Positions 43,293-54,572 are shown, counted from the stretch's first letter. The stretch is DNA of 61,014 nt from Verrucomicrobiia bacterium (GCA_028687435.1 JAQUAF010000033.1:1-61014); one strand, 5' to 3'. Made by a program: numbers and translations. Notes: generated by a model from the letters alone, not told the origin.

Positions 43293-44540
43293 ATGAAACA
43301 AACCAACGAATTCCAACTGGTTCACAAGCACATTCAATCCATCATGCCCAAAATTGAATGTCCGGCCCAGGATAAAATCCCCCACCCTTATCTGATGGTA
43401 GCCTATGGCATCGCCTATGGCGGAACAATCTTCGGATGGGATCATCACCACATGGCCATGCGTTTTGCGCATGCGGGCCAGCCCCGGTACTTGAGGCATC
43501 TCGCGGACAATCTTCTCCACTTTCAACACCCCGACGGCTTTACGCCCAATTGCGTTCATCCCGTAACCGGCGCCAGTCTCACTCCAAAATTCCATGCGCA
43601 ACCCTTCCTGATGCAGGGCGCATGGATGTATGCGGCCCGGACCGGCGATCTGGAATGGCTTCGCCGCCGTTTTGAACAGCTCAAAAAATATCTTTCCTTT
43701 TACGAAAGCTGCCATGCCGCGCCCCATGGTTTGTTCCGCTGGCCCCTTTCCTGGATGAGCGGATTTGACAACGACGTGGCAACCTCCTTTTTCCAACAGG
43801 GAACGACCATCCCGGCTGATTTGAGCGCCTGGATTTATCTCGAATACCGGGCCGCTTCCCTTCTCGCCGCGCAACTGGGGCAAAAACGCGACTCTGCCCT
43901 TTACCGGAAAAAGGCGGCCGCCCTGCGTTCCGCAATCAACCGTGTTTTGTGGAACGAAAAAGCCCAATCCTACGCCGCTTACAATCTGTGCGAGGGCGAT
44001 TCACAGTTTCGCCTGCAGGATTTGAACCTGGACGGGGAAATCGGCGCCTATTCCTTCCAAACCTGCTCCAATCTCATTCCCCTTTACGCCGGGGTGACGG
44101 ACGAAAAAAAGGCGAAGGCCATGATCAAGCGCTATGTGTGGAATGAAAAACATTTTCTGAGTCCCTGCGGCATCCGCAGCCTCTCGAAATCCAGCGAGTA
44201 TTACAACAACGCCGTCTGGGGCAATCCCCCCCGGTTTGATGACCCGTCGCGCCTGACCAATTCCAACTGGCAGGGGCCGGTCTGGGTTCCCCTGAACTAC
44301 TTCATGTTCCACGCCTTGCGCCGTTACGGATTCAAAAACGAAGCCAGGGACTTGGCGGCCCGAACCATTCATACACTGGCCGGTTCACTCAAAAAAATCG
44401 GCTCTTTCACGGAAAACTTCCACGCCGAAACCGGCGAACCGCTTTATGCGCAAAAGTTCGCCTCATGGAACATCCTGGCCGACATCATGCTTGAGGAAAT
44501 GGCGCCAGGCAAATGGATCATGGACAAGCTGGCGGGATAA
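43293..44540 (+). CDS. GH63-like glycoside hydrolase
   Basis: 415 residues from ATG 43293; the frame is open upstream through repeats that have no protein character. (Alpha/alpha)6-barrel signatures of the GH63/mannosylglycerate hydrolase group are present: GGTIFGWDHHHMAMRF, SWMSGFDNDVATSFF with the likely catalytic Asp, SEYYNNAVWGNP and SNWQGPVWVPLNYFMFHALR. No signal peptide is seen, so a cytoplasmic enzyme acting on alpha-linked oligosaccharides or glycosylglycerate is likely. It follows the carbohydrate-binding lipoprotein. Confidence 0.82.
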   Translation: MKQTNEFQLVHKHIQSIMPKIECPAQDKIPHPYLMVAYGIAYGGTIFGWDHHHMAMRFAHAGQPRYLRHLADNLLHFQHPDGFTPNCVHPVTGASLTPKFHAQPFLMQGAWMYAARTGDLEWLRRRFEQLKKYLSFYESCHAAPHGLFRWPLSWMSGFDNDVATSFFQQGTTIPADLSAWIYLEYRAASLLAAQLGQKRDSALYRKKAAALRSAINRVLWNEKAQSYAAYNLCEGDSQFRLQDLNLDGEIGAYSFQTCSNLIPLYAGVTDEKKAKAMIKRYVWNEKHFLSPCGIRSLSKSSEYYNNAVWGNPPRFDDPSRLTNSNWQGPVWVPLNYFMFHALRRYGFKNEARDLAARTIHTLAGSLKKIGSFTENFHAETGEPLYAQKFASWNILADIMLEEMAPGKWIMDKLAG

Positions 44541-44640
44541 AACCGGCGGTGCGGAAACCCCGCCCTCCAAATTCCAGTTTTAAATAAATGGAAGGCAAAT
44601 CTCTCCCTGCCGCCATCTAAAAATGTCCTTCCTATCTATC

Positions 44641-44904
44641 CTATGCTTTCCCGAATTGCGCCATGGACAACCCCTCGTTAATCAGCATGATGGGAATGTC
44701 CTCGCGAATGGGATAGAGAAACTGGCCGTCCTGGCGCAAGAGGCCGCCGTCGATTTTTTCCGTGACCGGTTGACCGCCGCGATTCTTGACGCCCCCTGCG
44801 GCGATCGCCGCATTGATTTTTTCCACCACCGCCGCGGACGCCGGGGAAACATCCTGCCGGGTTTCGGGACAGCACAGAATTTCGAGAAGATCGTTGGCAA
44901 TCAT
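44641..44904 (-). CDS. Trm112-like small protein
   Basis: 87 residues. NDLLEILCCPETRQDVSPAS near the N-terminus and LYPIREDIPIMLINEGLSM at the C-terminus match the Trm112/UPF0434 family. These small proteins act as partners of methyltransferases or in envelope processes. The zinc cysteines of the family are mostly missing here. It stands alone between GH63 and larC. A decayed family D palindrome (44546-44575) lies downstream. Confidence 0.75.
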   Translation of the reverse strand: MIANDLLEILCCPETRQDVSPASAAVVEKINAAIAAGGVKNRGGQPVTEKIDGGLLRQDGQFLYPIREDIPIMLINEGLSMAQFGKA

Positions 44905-44960
44905 ATTTTGAGAAGAACGGGTTCAGAGGCAAAATTCAAGACTTAAATCGGGATAAACAG

Positions 44961-45060
44961 GCACATAGGCACTGGGGCACTCAGGCACTGACAGCAAATT
45001 CTACCAACTGAAATTGAACCGCCAAGAAACTCAAACGAAATACCTTCAGCCTGCAATTTC
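44961..45060. repeat. Composite repeat: family B, linker and family C modules (second copy)
   Basis: ATAGGCACTGGGGCACTCAG, then GCCAAGAAACTCAAACGAAA, then CCTTCAGCCTGCAATTTC. Same module order as 38114-38226. Confidence 0.7.
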
Positions 45061-45098
45061 ACTCCGACGCCTTCCCCGCATGGCTGGAATTTAAAAAA

Positions 45099-46304
45099 TC
45101 AACGTTTGCACGCCTCCAAGGCGGCGCGCCAGACTTCTCCCGTGGTTTTTCCCAAGCGTTCAGCCAGCTTGCGGCAGGATTCAAACTCCGGCTTGGCGGA
45201 CACAATCCGCCCCTCCCACCGCCCCACCTTGATCTCCACCACACCCAGCCGTGTCTTGATCCGCTTGATCTCCCGATCCAGGCAAAACCGTTCCGCCGTG
45301 CGCACTCTCACTCCGAAGCTGCCTGTTTCACAAAAAATCATCTCTACCAATTCCTGAACCTTGTCTTCTCCGGCCAAAACCGAAAGACACGCCCCATTGC
45401 GTCCCTTCTTCATCACGCAGGGAGTCACCCACACATCCAACGCCCCCGCCTTTCTCAATTTTTCGGCGGCATCGGCCAGCAATTCCGGCGTGAGATCGTC
45501 CATGTTGGTTTCAATCACTTTGACTTGCGTGACATTCCCCTCCGCCCTGGCTGCCGGGGCATCTCCCCAAAATACCCTCAAAACATTCGGATGATCCTTG
45601 TATTGGCGGGTTCCAAAGCCGTGGCCCGTTTTTTGAACAGTGAAAAGCCCCATGGGGCCATAGGTTTGAACAAATTCCGTGAGAATGGCAGCGCCTGTGG
45701 GGGTGATCAATTCACCCTCCAAATCAATCTGACAAACAGCCACCCCTTTCAAAAGCTCCACAGTCGCGGGCGCGGGCACGGGAAACCGTCCATGCTGGCA
45801 CTCCACCGTTCCATGTCCCTCCACCGGAATCGAAGCCAGCACTTTTTGCGGTCCCAACTCCTCCATCAACACGCATACACCCACCATGTCGGCCAATGAA
45901 TCGACCGCCCCCACCTCGTGAAAATGAACTTTTTCCGCCGCCACACCATGAACCGCGCCCTCCGCCGCCGCCAGACGCCGGAACATGTTTGTGGCATGCT
46001 TTTTGACAAAGGAAGACAACCGGCTGCGATCAATCAGCTTTTTGATATCGGCAAAACTCCGTCCATGCCGGTGGGAGCGGCCATGTGAACACCCCTGGTG
46101 CGCCGCCAAAATTTCCACCCCAAATTTCATTCCCTTCAAACCGTTCCGCGTCTCCCGGGACATCCGCAAACGATATTCGCGCGATATCCCCAGCTTGCCA
46201 AGTTCCGCCTCCAGCCGTTTTCGGGAACATCCCAAATCCAACAAGGCCCCCACGGTCATGTCTCCGCTGATGCCGCTCAAACAATCGAAATAAAGGGCTT
46301 TCAT
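45099..46304 (-). CDS. larC: LarC nickel insertion protein
   Basis: 401 residues, one uninterrupted frame; in lactobacilli this gene is split and needs a programmed frameshift. It starts MKALYFDCLSGISGDMTVGA, the family hallmark, and has a His-rich loop (HQGCSHGRSHRHGR, about 69-82). KVHFHEVGAVDSLADMVG and ETNMDDLTPELLADAAEKL follow. LarC is a CTP-dependent nickel insertase that completes the nickel-pincer nucleotide cofactor. larB is upstream on the same strand, separated by a dRS3-like repeat; larE and larA are not in the window. Confidence 0.93.
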   Translation of the reverse strand: MKALYFDCLSGISGDMTVGALLDLGCSRKRLEAELGKLGISREYRLRMSRETRNGLKGMKFGVEILAAHQGCSHGRSHRHGRSFADIKKLIDRSRLSSFVKKHATNMFRRLAAAEGAVHGVAAEKVHFHEVGAVDSLADMVGVCVLMEELGPQKVLASIPVEGHGTVECQHGRFPVPAPATVELLKGVAVCQIDLEGELITPTGAAILTEFVQTYGPMGLFTVQKTGHGFGTRQYKDHPNVLRVFWGDAPAARAEGNVTQVKVIETNMDDLTPELLADAAEKLRKAGALDVWVTPCVMKKGRNGACLSVLAGEDKVQELVEMIFCETGSFGVRVRTAERFCLDREIKRIKTRLGVVEIKVGRWEGRIVSAKPEFESCRKLAERLGKTTGEVWRAALEACKR

Positions 46305-46317
46305 AAATTAAGTCGCG

Positions 46318-46575
46318 CTCCCGCCACGGCGGGACGGCAGCTTGACGCTCGATCCGCCTTCGCTCTGCGAGCTTGCGCCTTCGCCAAAGCTTCGGCGGCA
46401 CAAGCTGGCGAGACAAGTGCTCGATGCACGACGCAAAGCCAACTGGATTCCCGCGTTCGCGGGAATGACAATGGTGAAATGGGCATACTCCTCTTCCGTC
46501 ATTCCCGCGAATGCGGGAATCCAGAGACTGCGCAATTTCGTTTTATCCGCAAACATCGAAATTCCTTAACATTGA
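46318..46575. repeat. dRS3-like composite repeat (family E, copy 3)
   Basis: Between larB and larC. ATTCCCGCGTTCGCGGGAAT and ATTCCCGCGAATGCGGGAAT with the shared spacer GGTGAAATGGGCATACTCC and tail CAATTTCGTTTTATCC; the left arm is expanded. A CATCCTGTCCATCCATGTTC word (46590-46610) overlaps the larB stop. Confidence 0.88.
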
Positions 46576-46587
46576 ATTATATCCCAT

Positions 46588-47415
46588 TCATCCTGTCCAT
46601 CCATGTTCAACCTCCGGCTTTTGCCTCCTTAATCCGCGAAAAGATTCGGAAATCTGCCGATTGATCAGGCTTGCGGCATACCCAGCGCCAAATCCGTTGT
46701 CGATGTTCACCACCGTCACCCCAGAGCTGCAACTGTTGAGCATTCCCAGCAGGGCGGCCAGGCCGCCGAAACTGGCGCCATATCCCACGCTGGTCGGCAC
46801 GGCAATCACAGGCTTGTCCACCAACCCAGAAACCACGCTGGGCAGGGCGCCCTCCATCCCCGCCACCGCAATCAACGCCACGCACCTCAACAATTCCTCC
46901 CGCTCATTCATCAACCGGTGGATTCCAGCCACTCCCACGTCGTAAAAACGCTTCACCCGGTTTCCCATCACCTCGGCCGTCACGGCGGCTTCCTCGGCCA
47001 CGGGCAGGTCGGAAGTCCCGGCCGCCACCACGGCAATCACCCCGGGGCGCCTGGGCAAAGGCTTCTTCTCCACCACCAACGCCCGGGCTATCGTTTCGTA
47101 ACGCGCTCCAGGGAAAGCCCTCAAAAAGCTCCGCGCCAGCCTTTCGGAGGCGCGTGTGGCCAACAACTGATTTGACCGCGATAAAATCTCCCGGGCAATG
47201 GACAGAACCTGGGCTTCGGTCTTTCCCTCGCAATAAATGACCTCCGGAAATCCCCGGCGCCGCTCGCGGTCATGATCCACGCAGGCAAAGGACGCCCCGT
47301 GCGCTTTGCAATTTTCTCTCCTGCCCGATTTGCTCATGCCCGGCATCTTGTCCAACCCTCTCCAGCATGGCAAGTCTGGAGGCACATTGGCCGTTGCGCT
47401 TCCAGCGCGTCTCAC
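46588..47415 (-). CDS. larB: LarB pyridinium-3,5-biscarboxylic acid mononucleotide synthase
   Basis: 275 residues from GTG 47415, which overlaps the stop of the preceding gene (GTGA). Core motifs are clear: [60 protein letters not shown] and [19 protein letters not shown]. LarB carboxylates and hydrolyses nicotinic acid adenine dinucleotide in the first step of nickel-pincer cofactor synthesis. The roughly 45 residues before VDHDR lack the usual N-terminal helices of LarB, and ATG 47346 is an alternative start. The last residues (EVEHGWTG) are encoded by an intergenic repeat word. Confidence 0.9.
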   Translation of the reverse strand: MRRAGSATANVPPDLPCWRGLDKMPGMSKSGRRENCKAHGASFACVDHDRERRRGFPEVIYCEGKTEAQVLSIAREILSRSNQLLATRASERLARSFLRAFPGARYETIARALVVEKKPLPRRPGVIAVVAAGTSDLPVAEEAAVTAEVMGNRVKRFYDVGVAGIHRLMNEREELLRCVALIAVAGMEGALPSVVSGLVDKPVIAVPTSVGYGASFGGLAALLGMLNSCSSGVTVVNIDNGFGAGYAASLINRQISESFRGLRRQKPEVEHGWTG

Positions 47416-48413
47416 TTTAAAAAATTCACCTTGGCGGTCAGTTCGGGAGTCAGAAATTCATCCGGCTGGTGGATTTGGACCTTGATTTGCAGGGTCCCCT
47501 TTTGCCGGTTGGCCTCGGGTGAAATCTCCGCCACGCTGCCCTTGTACTTGCGATCGGGATAAGCCTCGGGATTCACCATGCAGGATTGTCCGATGCGAAT
47601 CTTGGAAACATCAGCCTCATTGACATCGATCTCCACCTGCAAATCGTTCAGGTCCGCAATGGCCACCAGGGAGGTGCTGGGTCCCTTGGTTCCTCCGAAC
47701 GTTTGGGGGGACACCAATTCGCCTTCGTGGGTCAGCTTCTCAAGAATCACCCCGTCGATGGGGGAACGCACCGTGCACCATTCCAAATAGACGCCGGCCA
47801 GATTGATTCCCGCCTGGGCCACCTCCATCTGGGCTGCGGCCATGTCCCGCTCCTTGAGGGCGTCATCCAGATTCTGCCGGGTATCCAGGTCCTTGGCTTG
47901 CAACGCCTGGATGCGCAAAAAATTCCGTTTTGCGGTTTCATGCCGTGCCTTGGCCACGCTCAACTGGGCCTTGTACTCCTCCAGCCGCGCCTTGTACTCG
48001 GTGTCGTCCAGCAGCACGATCACCTGATCCTTTTTGACCCGGTCCCCCTTTTTCACCCCCAGCCATTTCACCGTGTTCTGGATGCGCGGACTGATGGCAA
48101 TCCGCTCATGCGCCACAATATAGCCGCTGGCCGTCAACACCACGTTGGGATCAACCGGCGACGCGGGCGGCGTTGGCGGCGGGGTGTTTTCCGGAGCGGA
48201 AGCCGCTCCCCCAAATTTCTCCGCGGCCGCTGTTCCGGCGCGCTTGATGCCGCTGCCGGACGGATCGCGCCAGATCACCACTCCCACCGCTCCGGCCAAA
48301 ACCAGCGCCAGCACCGCCAGTTTTCCCGCCAACCCCATCCGGCGCGGACGCTTGACGTCGGCGGAAATCGCCAGGCGTCCGAGATTTTTCTGGGGAGGTT
48401 GTTCGATGGTCAT
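47412..48413 (-). CDS. HlyD/MacA-like periplasmic adaptor protein
   Basis: 333 residues. One membrane anchor ([18 protein letters not shown], about 31-48) and a Pro-rich linker are followed by lipoyl-like and hairpin regions: [40 protein letters not shown], a coiled coil (about 145-205), then [13 protein letters not shown]. It ends soon after the beta-barrel (TAKVNFLK). It would link the inner-membrane ABC permeases encoded upstream to export. ATGA overlaps join it to the permease before it, and GTGA to larB after it. Confidence 0.88.
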   Translation of the reverse strand: MTIEQPPQKNLGRLAISADVKRPRRMGLAGKLAVLALVLAGAVGVVIWRDPSGSGIKRAGTAAAEKFGGAASAPENTPPPTPPASPVDPNVVLTASGYIVAHERIAISPRIQNTVKWLGVKKGDRVKKDQVIVLLDDTEYKARLEEYKAQLSVAKARHETAKRNFLRIQALQAKDLDTRQNLDDALKERDMAAAQMEVAQAGINLAGVYLEWCTVRSPIDGVILEKLTHEGELVSPQTFGGTKGPSTSLVAIADLNDLQVEIDVNEADVSKIRIGQSCMVNPEAYPDRKYKGSVAEISPEANRQKGTLQIKVQIHQPDEFLTPELTAKVNFLK

Positions 48414-49573
48414 ACGGATTTCAACGCCTGCAACACCGGAGTCGAGGCGGCCACCCTGGCGGGCAGAAACCCGCCGGCCACCCCCATGAACATGGAGAAA
48501 ACCATGCCCTTGATCAACAAGTCCGGCGTCACTCGAAACTGGAAAGCCACCTCGCTGAAGGTTTGCAAATTAATCGTCCCGGTGGCCACCCCGTTCAATG
48601 GCAACGCCAAAAGACACCCAATCACCCCGCCAATCAATCCCAAAAAGAGGCTCTCCAGCAGAAAGGAAATCAAAATCTCCCTTCTGCGAAACCCCAGCAC
48701 ACGCAAGGTGCCCACCTCCCTGATCCGGCGACCGATGGTGGCGTACATGGTGTTCATCACCGCAAAAACCGCGCCAATGGACATGATCCAGGACAGAAAA
48801 TCACCAAACCATTTGATGGGACCCGCCGTCATGGTCTGCTCCTTGAAATAATCCGGCTCCCGGATAATCCGGGAAGTCAACTGCCGGTCATCCTCGATGG
48901 TTTTCTTGAGACGGGCGGCGGCCTCCTCGTTTTCGGGACGAAACAGGATCGACGAAAAAAATTCCCGGTCAAAAACCGAACGCGCCTCGTTCACATCCAT
49001 CCAGATCTCGGAATCGTAGGCGCTGCGTCCGGCATCGAAAACCCCCACCACCTTGAACTGGTTTTTTCCGGCCCGGAAACTCCTGCCCAACTGGCAGCAG
49101 GAAAATCTCTCGCCCAACTGACGGCTGCAAATCACCTCCCGCAATCCGCCCCGGAACATCCGTCCCTCCACCAACCGCGCCTGCGGCCTCAATTCCAACC
49201 CGGCCGGTTCCAATCCCCGCACCAGCACATTGGCTTCCCCCTGGCTTGAGGCGCGGGCGAGGCTCACCAGAATCACGCTTTCGGCGGACAACAGGGGCCG
49301 TCCATCCGCCTGCCGGGCGATCCCGGCCATGTACCGGATGCGATCCACCTGCATCCGTCCGATCTGGCTGTTGGAATCCGCGGTGGATCCCTTTCTCAAC
49401 ATCAACAGATTCCGCTCGTCCCCGGTTGTGACAAAGGAATGTTTCAATCCCGCGGCAAGCGATTCCACCATCACAAACACGGCCACCACCAGGGCGATTC
49501 CCAATAAAGTGGCGACACTGGTCCGCCACCGGACCAGAAGATTGCGAAGGTTGTATTTGAGGGGAATGGCCAT
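48410..49573 (-). CDS. FtsX/MacB-type ABC transporter permease
   Basis: 387 residues. An N-terminal membrane helix (TSVATLLGIALVVAVFVMVE, about 19-38), a periplasmic domain (about 45-255) and three C-terminal helices (SWIMSIGAVFAVMNTMYATI, FLGLIGGVIGCLLALPL, KGMVFSMFMGVAGGFLPAR) form the MacB/FtsX layout, with the IREVGTLRVLGFRRREI coupling helix between. It works with the second permease and the LolD-like ATPase. The gap before it (49574-49649) holds AATTCAAAATTTAAAATTC words. Confidence 0.9.
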   Translation of the reverse strand: MAIPLKYNLRNLLVRWRTSVATLLGIALVVAVFVMVESLAAGLKHSFVTTGDERNLLMLRKGSTADSNSQIGRMQVDRIRYMAGIARQADGRPLLSAESVILVSLARASSQGEANVLVRGLEPAGLELRPQARLVEGRMFRGGLREVICSRQLGERFSCCQLGRSFRAGKNQFKVVGVFDAGRSAYDSEIWMDVNEARSVFDREFFSSILFRPENEEAAARLKKTIEDDRQLTSRIIREPDYFKEQTMTAGPIKWFGDFLSWIMSIGAVFAVMNTMYATIGRRIREVGTLRVLGFRRREILISFLLESLFLGLIGGVIGCLLALPLNGVATGTINLQTFSEVAFQFRVTPDLLIKGMVFSMFMGVAGGFLPARVAASTPVLQALKSV

Positions 49574-49588
49574 TTCTCGATACCTCGC

Positions 49589-49619
49589 AATTCAAAATTT
49601 AAAATTCAAAATTCAAAAT
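49589..49619. repeat. AATTCAAAATT word repeat
   Basis: Four tandem AATTCAAAATT/TAAAATTC units between the two permease genes. The same word type provides the C-terminus of the QueG-like protein near 40645-40670. Confidence 0.65.
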
Positions 49620-49649
49620 CACAGAAAGCAACGTAATTATTGCGCCAAT

Positions 49650-50792
49650 CTAATCCAGTATTTTCAACCCATCCACCACGCTCAACCGCAGGGCGTTCCA
49701 AGCCGGAACCAGGCACGAAAAGAACCCAAGCGCCATCGCGATTCCCATTCCCTGCGCCATGATTCCGGGAGTCACCTCGAAAATCGGGAAAAAACCGTTG
49801 GTCATCGTGTCAATGGGCACAAGGCGGAACATCAGCCATGCTCCGCCGCATCCCAACACGCCCCCGGCCATGGCCAGCAACAAACTCTCCGCGACAATCA
49901 ACCCCGCCAGGTCGGAGGAGCGGAACCCAAACGCCTTCAATATGGCGATTTCGCGGAATCGCTCGCGAATGGCCATGGCCATGGTGCTGGCGGTCACCAG
50001 AAACATGGTGAAAAGAATCACTCCCGAAATCGATCCGATCAACAGCGTCACATTCCCCAGCATCGACACAAACCCCATCTGGAACGCCCGTTCGCTCTCC
50101 GCCAGCACCTCGGCGTCGCTGTTGCGAAACATCCGGTTGATCTCCGCAATGATCCGCGGCACGGAATCCACCCGGTCCGCGAGCACCCACCAACACCCCA
50201 CCACCCCGCGGTTGCCCGAGGCTTCATCCAGATACTTGTGGTTGAAAAAGAGAATGGTCTCGTCAATCCCCCCCCGGTACGTGCCGACAATCTCCAGCGC
50301 CACATCGCACGGCCAGACGTCGCCCGCCAGTTCAATCCGGTCGCCCATCTTGAAATGGAAACGCTCCATCGTTTTGATCCCCACCACACAACCGGTCTTT
50401 TTCTTGATGAACGCATCCCGGTGCTCCGGGGAAATCTTCATCTCCCCGAACTGGCGGAAAGCCTCCGCCGGATCCACGGCAAAACGCGAAAAGAAATGTT
50501 TTTCATCAATGTAAACCCCTCCATACCATGTCAGCGGCATCACGCTCGCCACCCCGGCCACGCGCTTGATGAGATCCCGCTGCTTGGCCGGCAACACATT
50601 GGCAATCGACACCTTGTGCCTCACCGCGACCCGGCACGCGCTCTCCTCCATGGACGCGGGATTGGTCATCTCCCGCAAACCGGTGCGCAAGGTGCACAGC
50701 AAAAAAAGGCTCAACGCCACGCTTGCGATCGTGAGAAACGACCGCCGCTTGTTGCGCAGCGCGTTGCGCGCCATGAACCCCGCCAGCGTCAC
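49650..50792 (-). CDS. FtsX/MacB-type ABC transporter permease (second subunit)
   Basis: 380 residues. Same layout as the neighbouring permease: N-terminal helix ([18 protein letters not shown]), a periplasmic domain (about 45-255) and C-terminal helices ([57 protein letters not shown]), with [17 protein letters not shown] as the coupling region. It is a divergent paralogue, so the transporter is probably a heterodimer. Its start overlaps the ATPase stop (ATGA). Confidence 0.9.
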   Translation of the reverse strand: MTLAGFMARNALRNKRRSFLTIASVALSLFLLCTLRTGLREMTNPASMEESACRVAVRHKVSIANVLPAKQRDLIKRVAGVASVMPLTWYGGVYIDEKHFFSRFAVDPAEAFRQFGEMKISPEHRDAFIKKKTGCVVGIKTMERFHFKMGDRIELAGDVWPCDVALEIVGTYRGGIDETILFFNHKYLDEASGNRGVVGCWWVLADRVDSVPRIIAEINRMFRNSDAEVLAESERAFQMGFVSMLGNVTLLIGSISGVILFTMFLVTASTMAMAIRERFREIAILKAFGFRSSDLAGLIVAESLLLAMAGGVLGCGGAWLMFRLVPIDTMTNGFFPIFEVTPGIMAQGMGIAMALGFFSCLVPAWNALRLSVVDGLKILD

Positions 50793-51490
50793 GCCTCAGC
50801 CTCCGCCGGGGACGCCTGGGCGGTGTCATGCTGCAACTCCCCTTTTTCAAGATGCAACTGGCGGGTGCCATATTGCGCGGCCCGCGGATCGTGGGTCACC
50901 ATCACAATGGTCTTGCCATGCGTCTGGTTCAACGTGGCCAGCAATCCCATCACCTCATGGGCCGAATGCGCGTCCAGATTCCCGGTGGGTTCGTCGGCCA
51001 CCACCAATTCCGGATCGGTGACAATCGCCCGGGCAATGGCCACCCGCTGCTCCTGTCCGCCCGAGAGCTGCCTGGGCAAATGCTTCAACCGATCCTTCAG
51101 CCCCACCAGTTCGAGCGCAAATTCCACCCGTTCGCGCCGTTCCGAAGCCCTCAACCGGGTCAACAACAGGGGCAGTTCGACATTCTCCGCAGCCGTCATC
51201 ACCGGGATCAGATTGAACGTCTGAAAGATGAACCCGATATGCCTGCTGCGCCATTCCGCCAGCGCGGTCTCGCTCAGTTGCGCGACATCCACCCCCCGGA
51301 AAAGACATTGTCCGCTGGTGGGCCGGTCAATGCCGGCCATGATGTGCAACAGCGTGCTTTTGCCGGATCCCGACGGTCCCATCAACGCAAGAAATTCCCC
51401 CTCGTCAATGTGCAGGCTGACCCGGTCCAGGGCTGTCACATCGATATCCCCCTGCCGGTAAAGCTTGGTCAATTCAACAAGGTCGATCAT
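50789..51490 (-). CDS. ABC transporter ATPase (LolD/MacB type)
   Basis: 233 residues. Walker [10 protein letters not shown] (about 37-45), signature [15 protein letters not shown], Walker [13 protein letters not shown] and the H-loop VTHDP are intact. The [20 protein letters not shown] context and small size are typical of LolD/MacB/FtsE ATPases. It starts an operon of ATPase, two permeases, adaptor and larB with overlapping ends. The cargo is unknown: lipoproteins, peptides or antibiotics. Confidence 0.93.
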   Translation of the reverse strand: MIDLVELTKLYRQGDIDVTALDRVSLHIDEGEFLALMGPSGSGKSTLLHIMAGIDRPTSGQCLFRGVDVAQLSETALAEWRSRHIGFIFQTFNLIPVMTAAENVELPLLLTRLRASERRERVEFALELVGLKDRLKHLPRQLSGGQEQRVAIARAIVTDPELVVADEPTGNLDAHSAHEVMGLLATLNQTHGKTIVMVTHDPRAAQYGTRQLHLEKGELQHDTAQASPAEAEA

Positions 51491-51527
51491 GGCAAATCAC
51501 CCGTAACCAAGCCCTGCGAGGTTTCGC

Positions 51528-54506
51528 CTAAACCATCACACCCTTGCCGCAGCAATTTTTGTATTTTTTGCCGCTGCCGCATGGACATGGCTCGTTGCGC
51601 CCCACCTTGGGCATATCGCGCCGCACCGGGGTGGCGGCTTTTTGGATGGCTTCCTCCACTGCCGCATCCGCCTCCCGCTTTCCCTGGTTTTCCCGGGCCT
51701 GCGCCACCGCCTGATTGAATCCCGAGGGGGCATCCTCATGGATGAGCTGCTTGGGCAGGGATGCCAGAAACTTCTCGAACGCCTCGAGACTCGACGCGCT
51801 GCGGAAGAGATTGGAAACGACCTCCTGGTCAATGTTCGCCATCAATTCCTCGAAAAGCTTGTAAGCCTCCTGCTTGTATTCCAACAACGGATCGCGCTGG
51901 CCGTAGGATCGCAGACCGATGCCGGTGCGCAATCCATCCATATTGTAGAGGTGTTCCTGCCACAACTCGTCGATGGCCCCGAGCAGAATATGCCGCTCGA
52001 TCCGGCGAAAAACCTCCGCCTCCTCGGTCTTTTCCTTCTGGCCATACAACGCCATGACCCGCCCCTTCAGGAAATCCCTTGCTTTCTCCGCATTCACGGT
52101 TTCGCGCTGCAAATCTTCCAATCGCAAAGCCAGGGGGAATGTGATGTTCATCCAATTGACCAGCCCCTTCAAATCCCATTCGCTCATGGGCTTGCCCGCC
52201 GGGACATGTTTTTCGATCCGCGCCTGGATCGTGGAATCGATGGCTTCCTCGATCCGTTCCCTTACTCCAACATCATGCAGCACATCATTGCGGGTTCCAT
52301 AGATGATCTCGCGCTGCTTGTTCATCACGTCGTCGTACTCGAGCGTGTGCTTTCGGCGCTGGTAATTGAGCTGTTCCACCCGTTTCTGCGCGTTTTCCAC
52401 GGACTTGTTCAGCCAGGGATGCTCCAGCGGCTGCCCTTCCTCAAAACCAAACTTCTCCATCCATGCGCCGATCTTGCCCGAGGCAAAAAGGCGCATCAGG
52501 TCATCCTCCAGCGAAATGAAAAACTGCGACGATCCCGGATCGCCCTGGCGCGCGCAACGTCCGCGCAACTGGCGGTCGATGCGCCGGGCCTCATGCCGTT
52601 CGCTGCCGATCACGTGCAACCCGCCCGCCCCCGGAACGTCCGCCCCCAGCTTGATGTCCGTGCCGCGTCCAGCCATGTTGGTGGCGATGGTCACCGCCCC
52701 CCGCTGCCCGGCGCGCGACACAATCTCCGCCTCCTGCTGGTGATACTTGGCGTTCAACACCGAATGCGGCACATTGAACCGCTTCAGCATCCGGCTCAGC
52801 AACTCCGAGGTTTCCACCGACACCGTTCCCACCAGGATCGGCTGCCCCTTGCCATGGCGCTCCTGGATCTCCTGGACAATCCTGTTGAACTTCTCCCGGC
52901 GCGTCTTGTAGATCACATCGTTCTCGTCCTTTCGCTGGCAGGGACGGTTGCTCGGGATGACCACCACCCCGAGCTTGTAAATGTCGTGAAACTCGTTGGC
53001 TTCCGTCTCGGCGGTGCCGGTCATGCCCGCCAGCTTCTCATAGAGACGGAAATAATTCTGGATCGTGATAGTGGCCAGGGTCTGGGTTTCCCTTTCGATG
53101 TCCACCCCCTCCTTCGCCTCCACCGCCTGATGCAAACCGTCGCTCCAACGGCGTCCCGGCATCAAGCGGCCGGTGAATTCGTCCACGATCATCACCTTGC
53201 CATCCTGCACCACGTATTCGACATCCCTTTCATAAAGGCAGTATGCCTTGAGCAACTGCGAGATGTTGTGAAGGGTTTCGGCGCGCTTCTCAAAATCCTC
53301 CTGGACTGTCTGCCGCTGTTTCATTTTATCCTCGGCCGACAATGCGGCGTTGGAATCCACCTCGTGAAAGGCGTTCAGCAAGTCCGGCAGCACAAAGGCC
53401 TGGGGATCGTCCGGGCGCAGGGTTGTCCTCCCTTTTTCCGCCAGATCGATCTCGTGGCTTTTCTCGTCGATGGAGAAAAACAATTCCTCCTTCAATAGGT
53501 GCATCTCCTCGCGCTTGGTGTCGCCGTACAATTCCAGTTCGACCTTGTCGATGAGCTTGCGGGTGGACGGCTCCTCCATCATGCGAAGGAGTTGCTTGTG
53601 CTTGGGATGTCCCAGTTTCACCTGGTAAAGCATCCGCCCCGCCGTCAGTTCATCCTGTTTCCTGTCGAGGATATCCTTGGCTTCCTGAACCAAACGGTTG
53701 CAAAGCTGTATCTGCCTGCGGACCAATTCGTTGACCGCGGGTTTCCATTGGTCGTATTGATGGCGGTCCACCACCGGCGAGGGGCCGGAAATGATGAGCG
53801 GCGTGCGGGCCTCGTCGATCAGAATGGAGTCCACCTCGTCAACAATGGCGAAAAAATGATTCCGCTGCACCTGATCCTCCAGGCGGGTCGCCATGCCGTT
53901 GTCGCGCAAATAATCGAACCCGAACTCGCTGTTCGTTCCGTAGGTGATGTCGTATTGGTACTGCTGACGGCGCACATCCGGACGCTGATCGTGCTGGATG
54001 CATCCGACCGTCAATCCCAGGTAGGTGTAAACCGTTCCCATCCACTCCGAATCGCGGCGGGCAAGGTAATCGTTCACCGTGACCAGTTGCACATTCTTTC
54101 CGGACAGGGCGTTCAGATAAAGCGGCAGCGTCGCCACCAAGGTCTTGCCTTCGCCGGTGGCCATTTCCGCGATCTTGCCCTGGTGCAACACCATGCCGCC
54201 GATCAACTGCACATCATAGGGCACCATGTCCCAGGTCAATTCATGCCCCACCACCATGATCTTTGTCCCGCACAACCGGCGGCAGGCGTTCTTCACCACG
54301 GCAAAAGCCTCCGGCAGAATCTGATCCAGTGTCTCGCCCTTTTGGACGCGCTCCTTGAATTCCGCCGTCTTGGCCTTCAGTTGGTCCGCGGAAAGGGATT
54401 GATAGGATTGTTCCAGCTCGTTGATCCGCTGCACCACCGGCGTGAGCCGGCGGACTTCGCGTTGATTCTTCGAACCGACAATTTTCTTCAGCAACCAGTT
54501 GATCAT
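51528..54506 (-). CDS. secA: Protein translocase ATPase SecA
   Basis: 992 residues. Walker A ATGEGKT at 116-122, [15 protein letters not shown], the second nucleotide-binding fold with [16 protein letters not shown] and [13 protein letters not shown], and [20 protein letters not shown] are present. It ends with the zinc-binding SecB/phospholipid tail [18 protein letters not shown]. It drives preproteins through SecYEG. The extra length over the 901-residue E. coli protein lies mainly in the preprotein cross-linking region (about 250-400). Confidence 0.98.
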   Translation of the reverse strand: MINWLLKKIVGSKNQREVRRLTPVVQRINELEQSYQSLSADQLKAKTAEFKERVQKGETLDQILPEAFAVVKNACRRLCGTKIMVVGHELTWDMVPYDVQLIGGMVLHQGKIAEMATGEGKTLVATLPLYLNALSGKNVQLVTVNDYLARRDSEWMGTVYTYLGLTVGCIQHDQRPDVRRQQYQYDITYGTNSEFGFDYLRDNGMATRLEDQVQRNHFFAIVDEVDSILIDEARTPLIISGPSPVVDRHQYDQWKPAVNELVRRQIQLCNRLVQEAKDILDRKQDELTAGRMLYQVKLGHPKHKQLLRMMEEPSTRKLIDKVELELYGDTKREEMHLLKEELFFSIDEKSHEIDLAEKGRTTLRPDDPQAFVLPDLLNAFHEVDSNAALSAEDKMKQRQTVQEDFEKRAETLHNISQLLKAYCLYERDVEYVVQDGKVMIVDEFTGRLMPGRRWSDGLHQAVEAKEGVDIERETQTLATITIQNYFRLYEKLAGMTGTAETEANEFHDIYKLGVVVIPSNRPCQRKDENDVIYKTRREKFNRIVQEIQERHGKGQPILVGTVSVETSELLSRMLKRFNVPHSVLNAKYHQQEAEIVSRAGQRGAVTIATNMAGRGTDIKLGADVPGAGGLHVIGSERHEARRIDRQLRGRCARQGDPGSSQFFISLEDDLMRLFASGKIGAWMEKFGFEEGQPLEHPWLNKSVENAQKRVEQLNYQRRKHTLEYDDVMNKQREIIYGTRNDVLHDVGVRERIEEAIDSTIQARIEKHVPAGKPMSEWDLKGLVNWMNITFPLALRLEDLQRETVNAEKARDFLKGRVMALYGQKEKTEEAEVFRRIERHILLGAIDELWQEHLYNMDGLRTGIGLRSYGQRDPLLEYKQEAYKLFEELMANIDQEVVSNLFRSASSLEAFEKFLASLPKQLIHEDAPSGFNQAVAQARENQGKREADAAVEEAIQKAATPVRRDMPKVGRNEPCPCGSGKKYKNCCGKGVMV

Positions 54507-54572
54507 GGCCTTCGGAGCCTAGAACAAGCAAAGCGGTTCGACAAGATGTTTGATGCAAATGCTATTGCGCGA

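Noticed and set aside
46308..46556. Minus-strand frame with FAGMT and similar words
   Set aside because: Again the translation of the dRS3-like repeat between larB and larC.
49230..51224. Long plus-strand open frame (over 600 codons) opposite the ABC permease genes
   Set aside because: It is antisense to well-supported permease and ATPase genes, has no recognisable domain, and arises from G+C-rich codon bias.
51642..53498. Long plus-strand open frame opposite secA
   Set aside because: Antisense shadow of a highly conserved gene; no domain, and no start signal.
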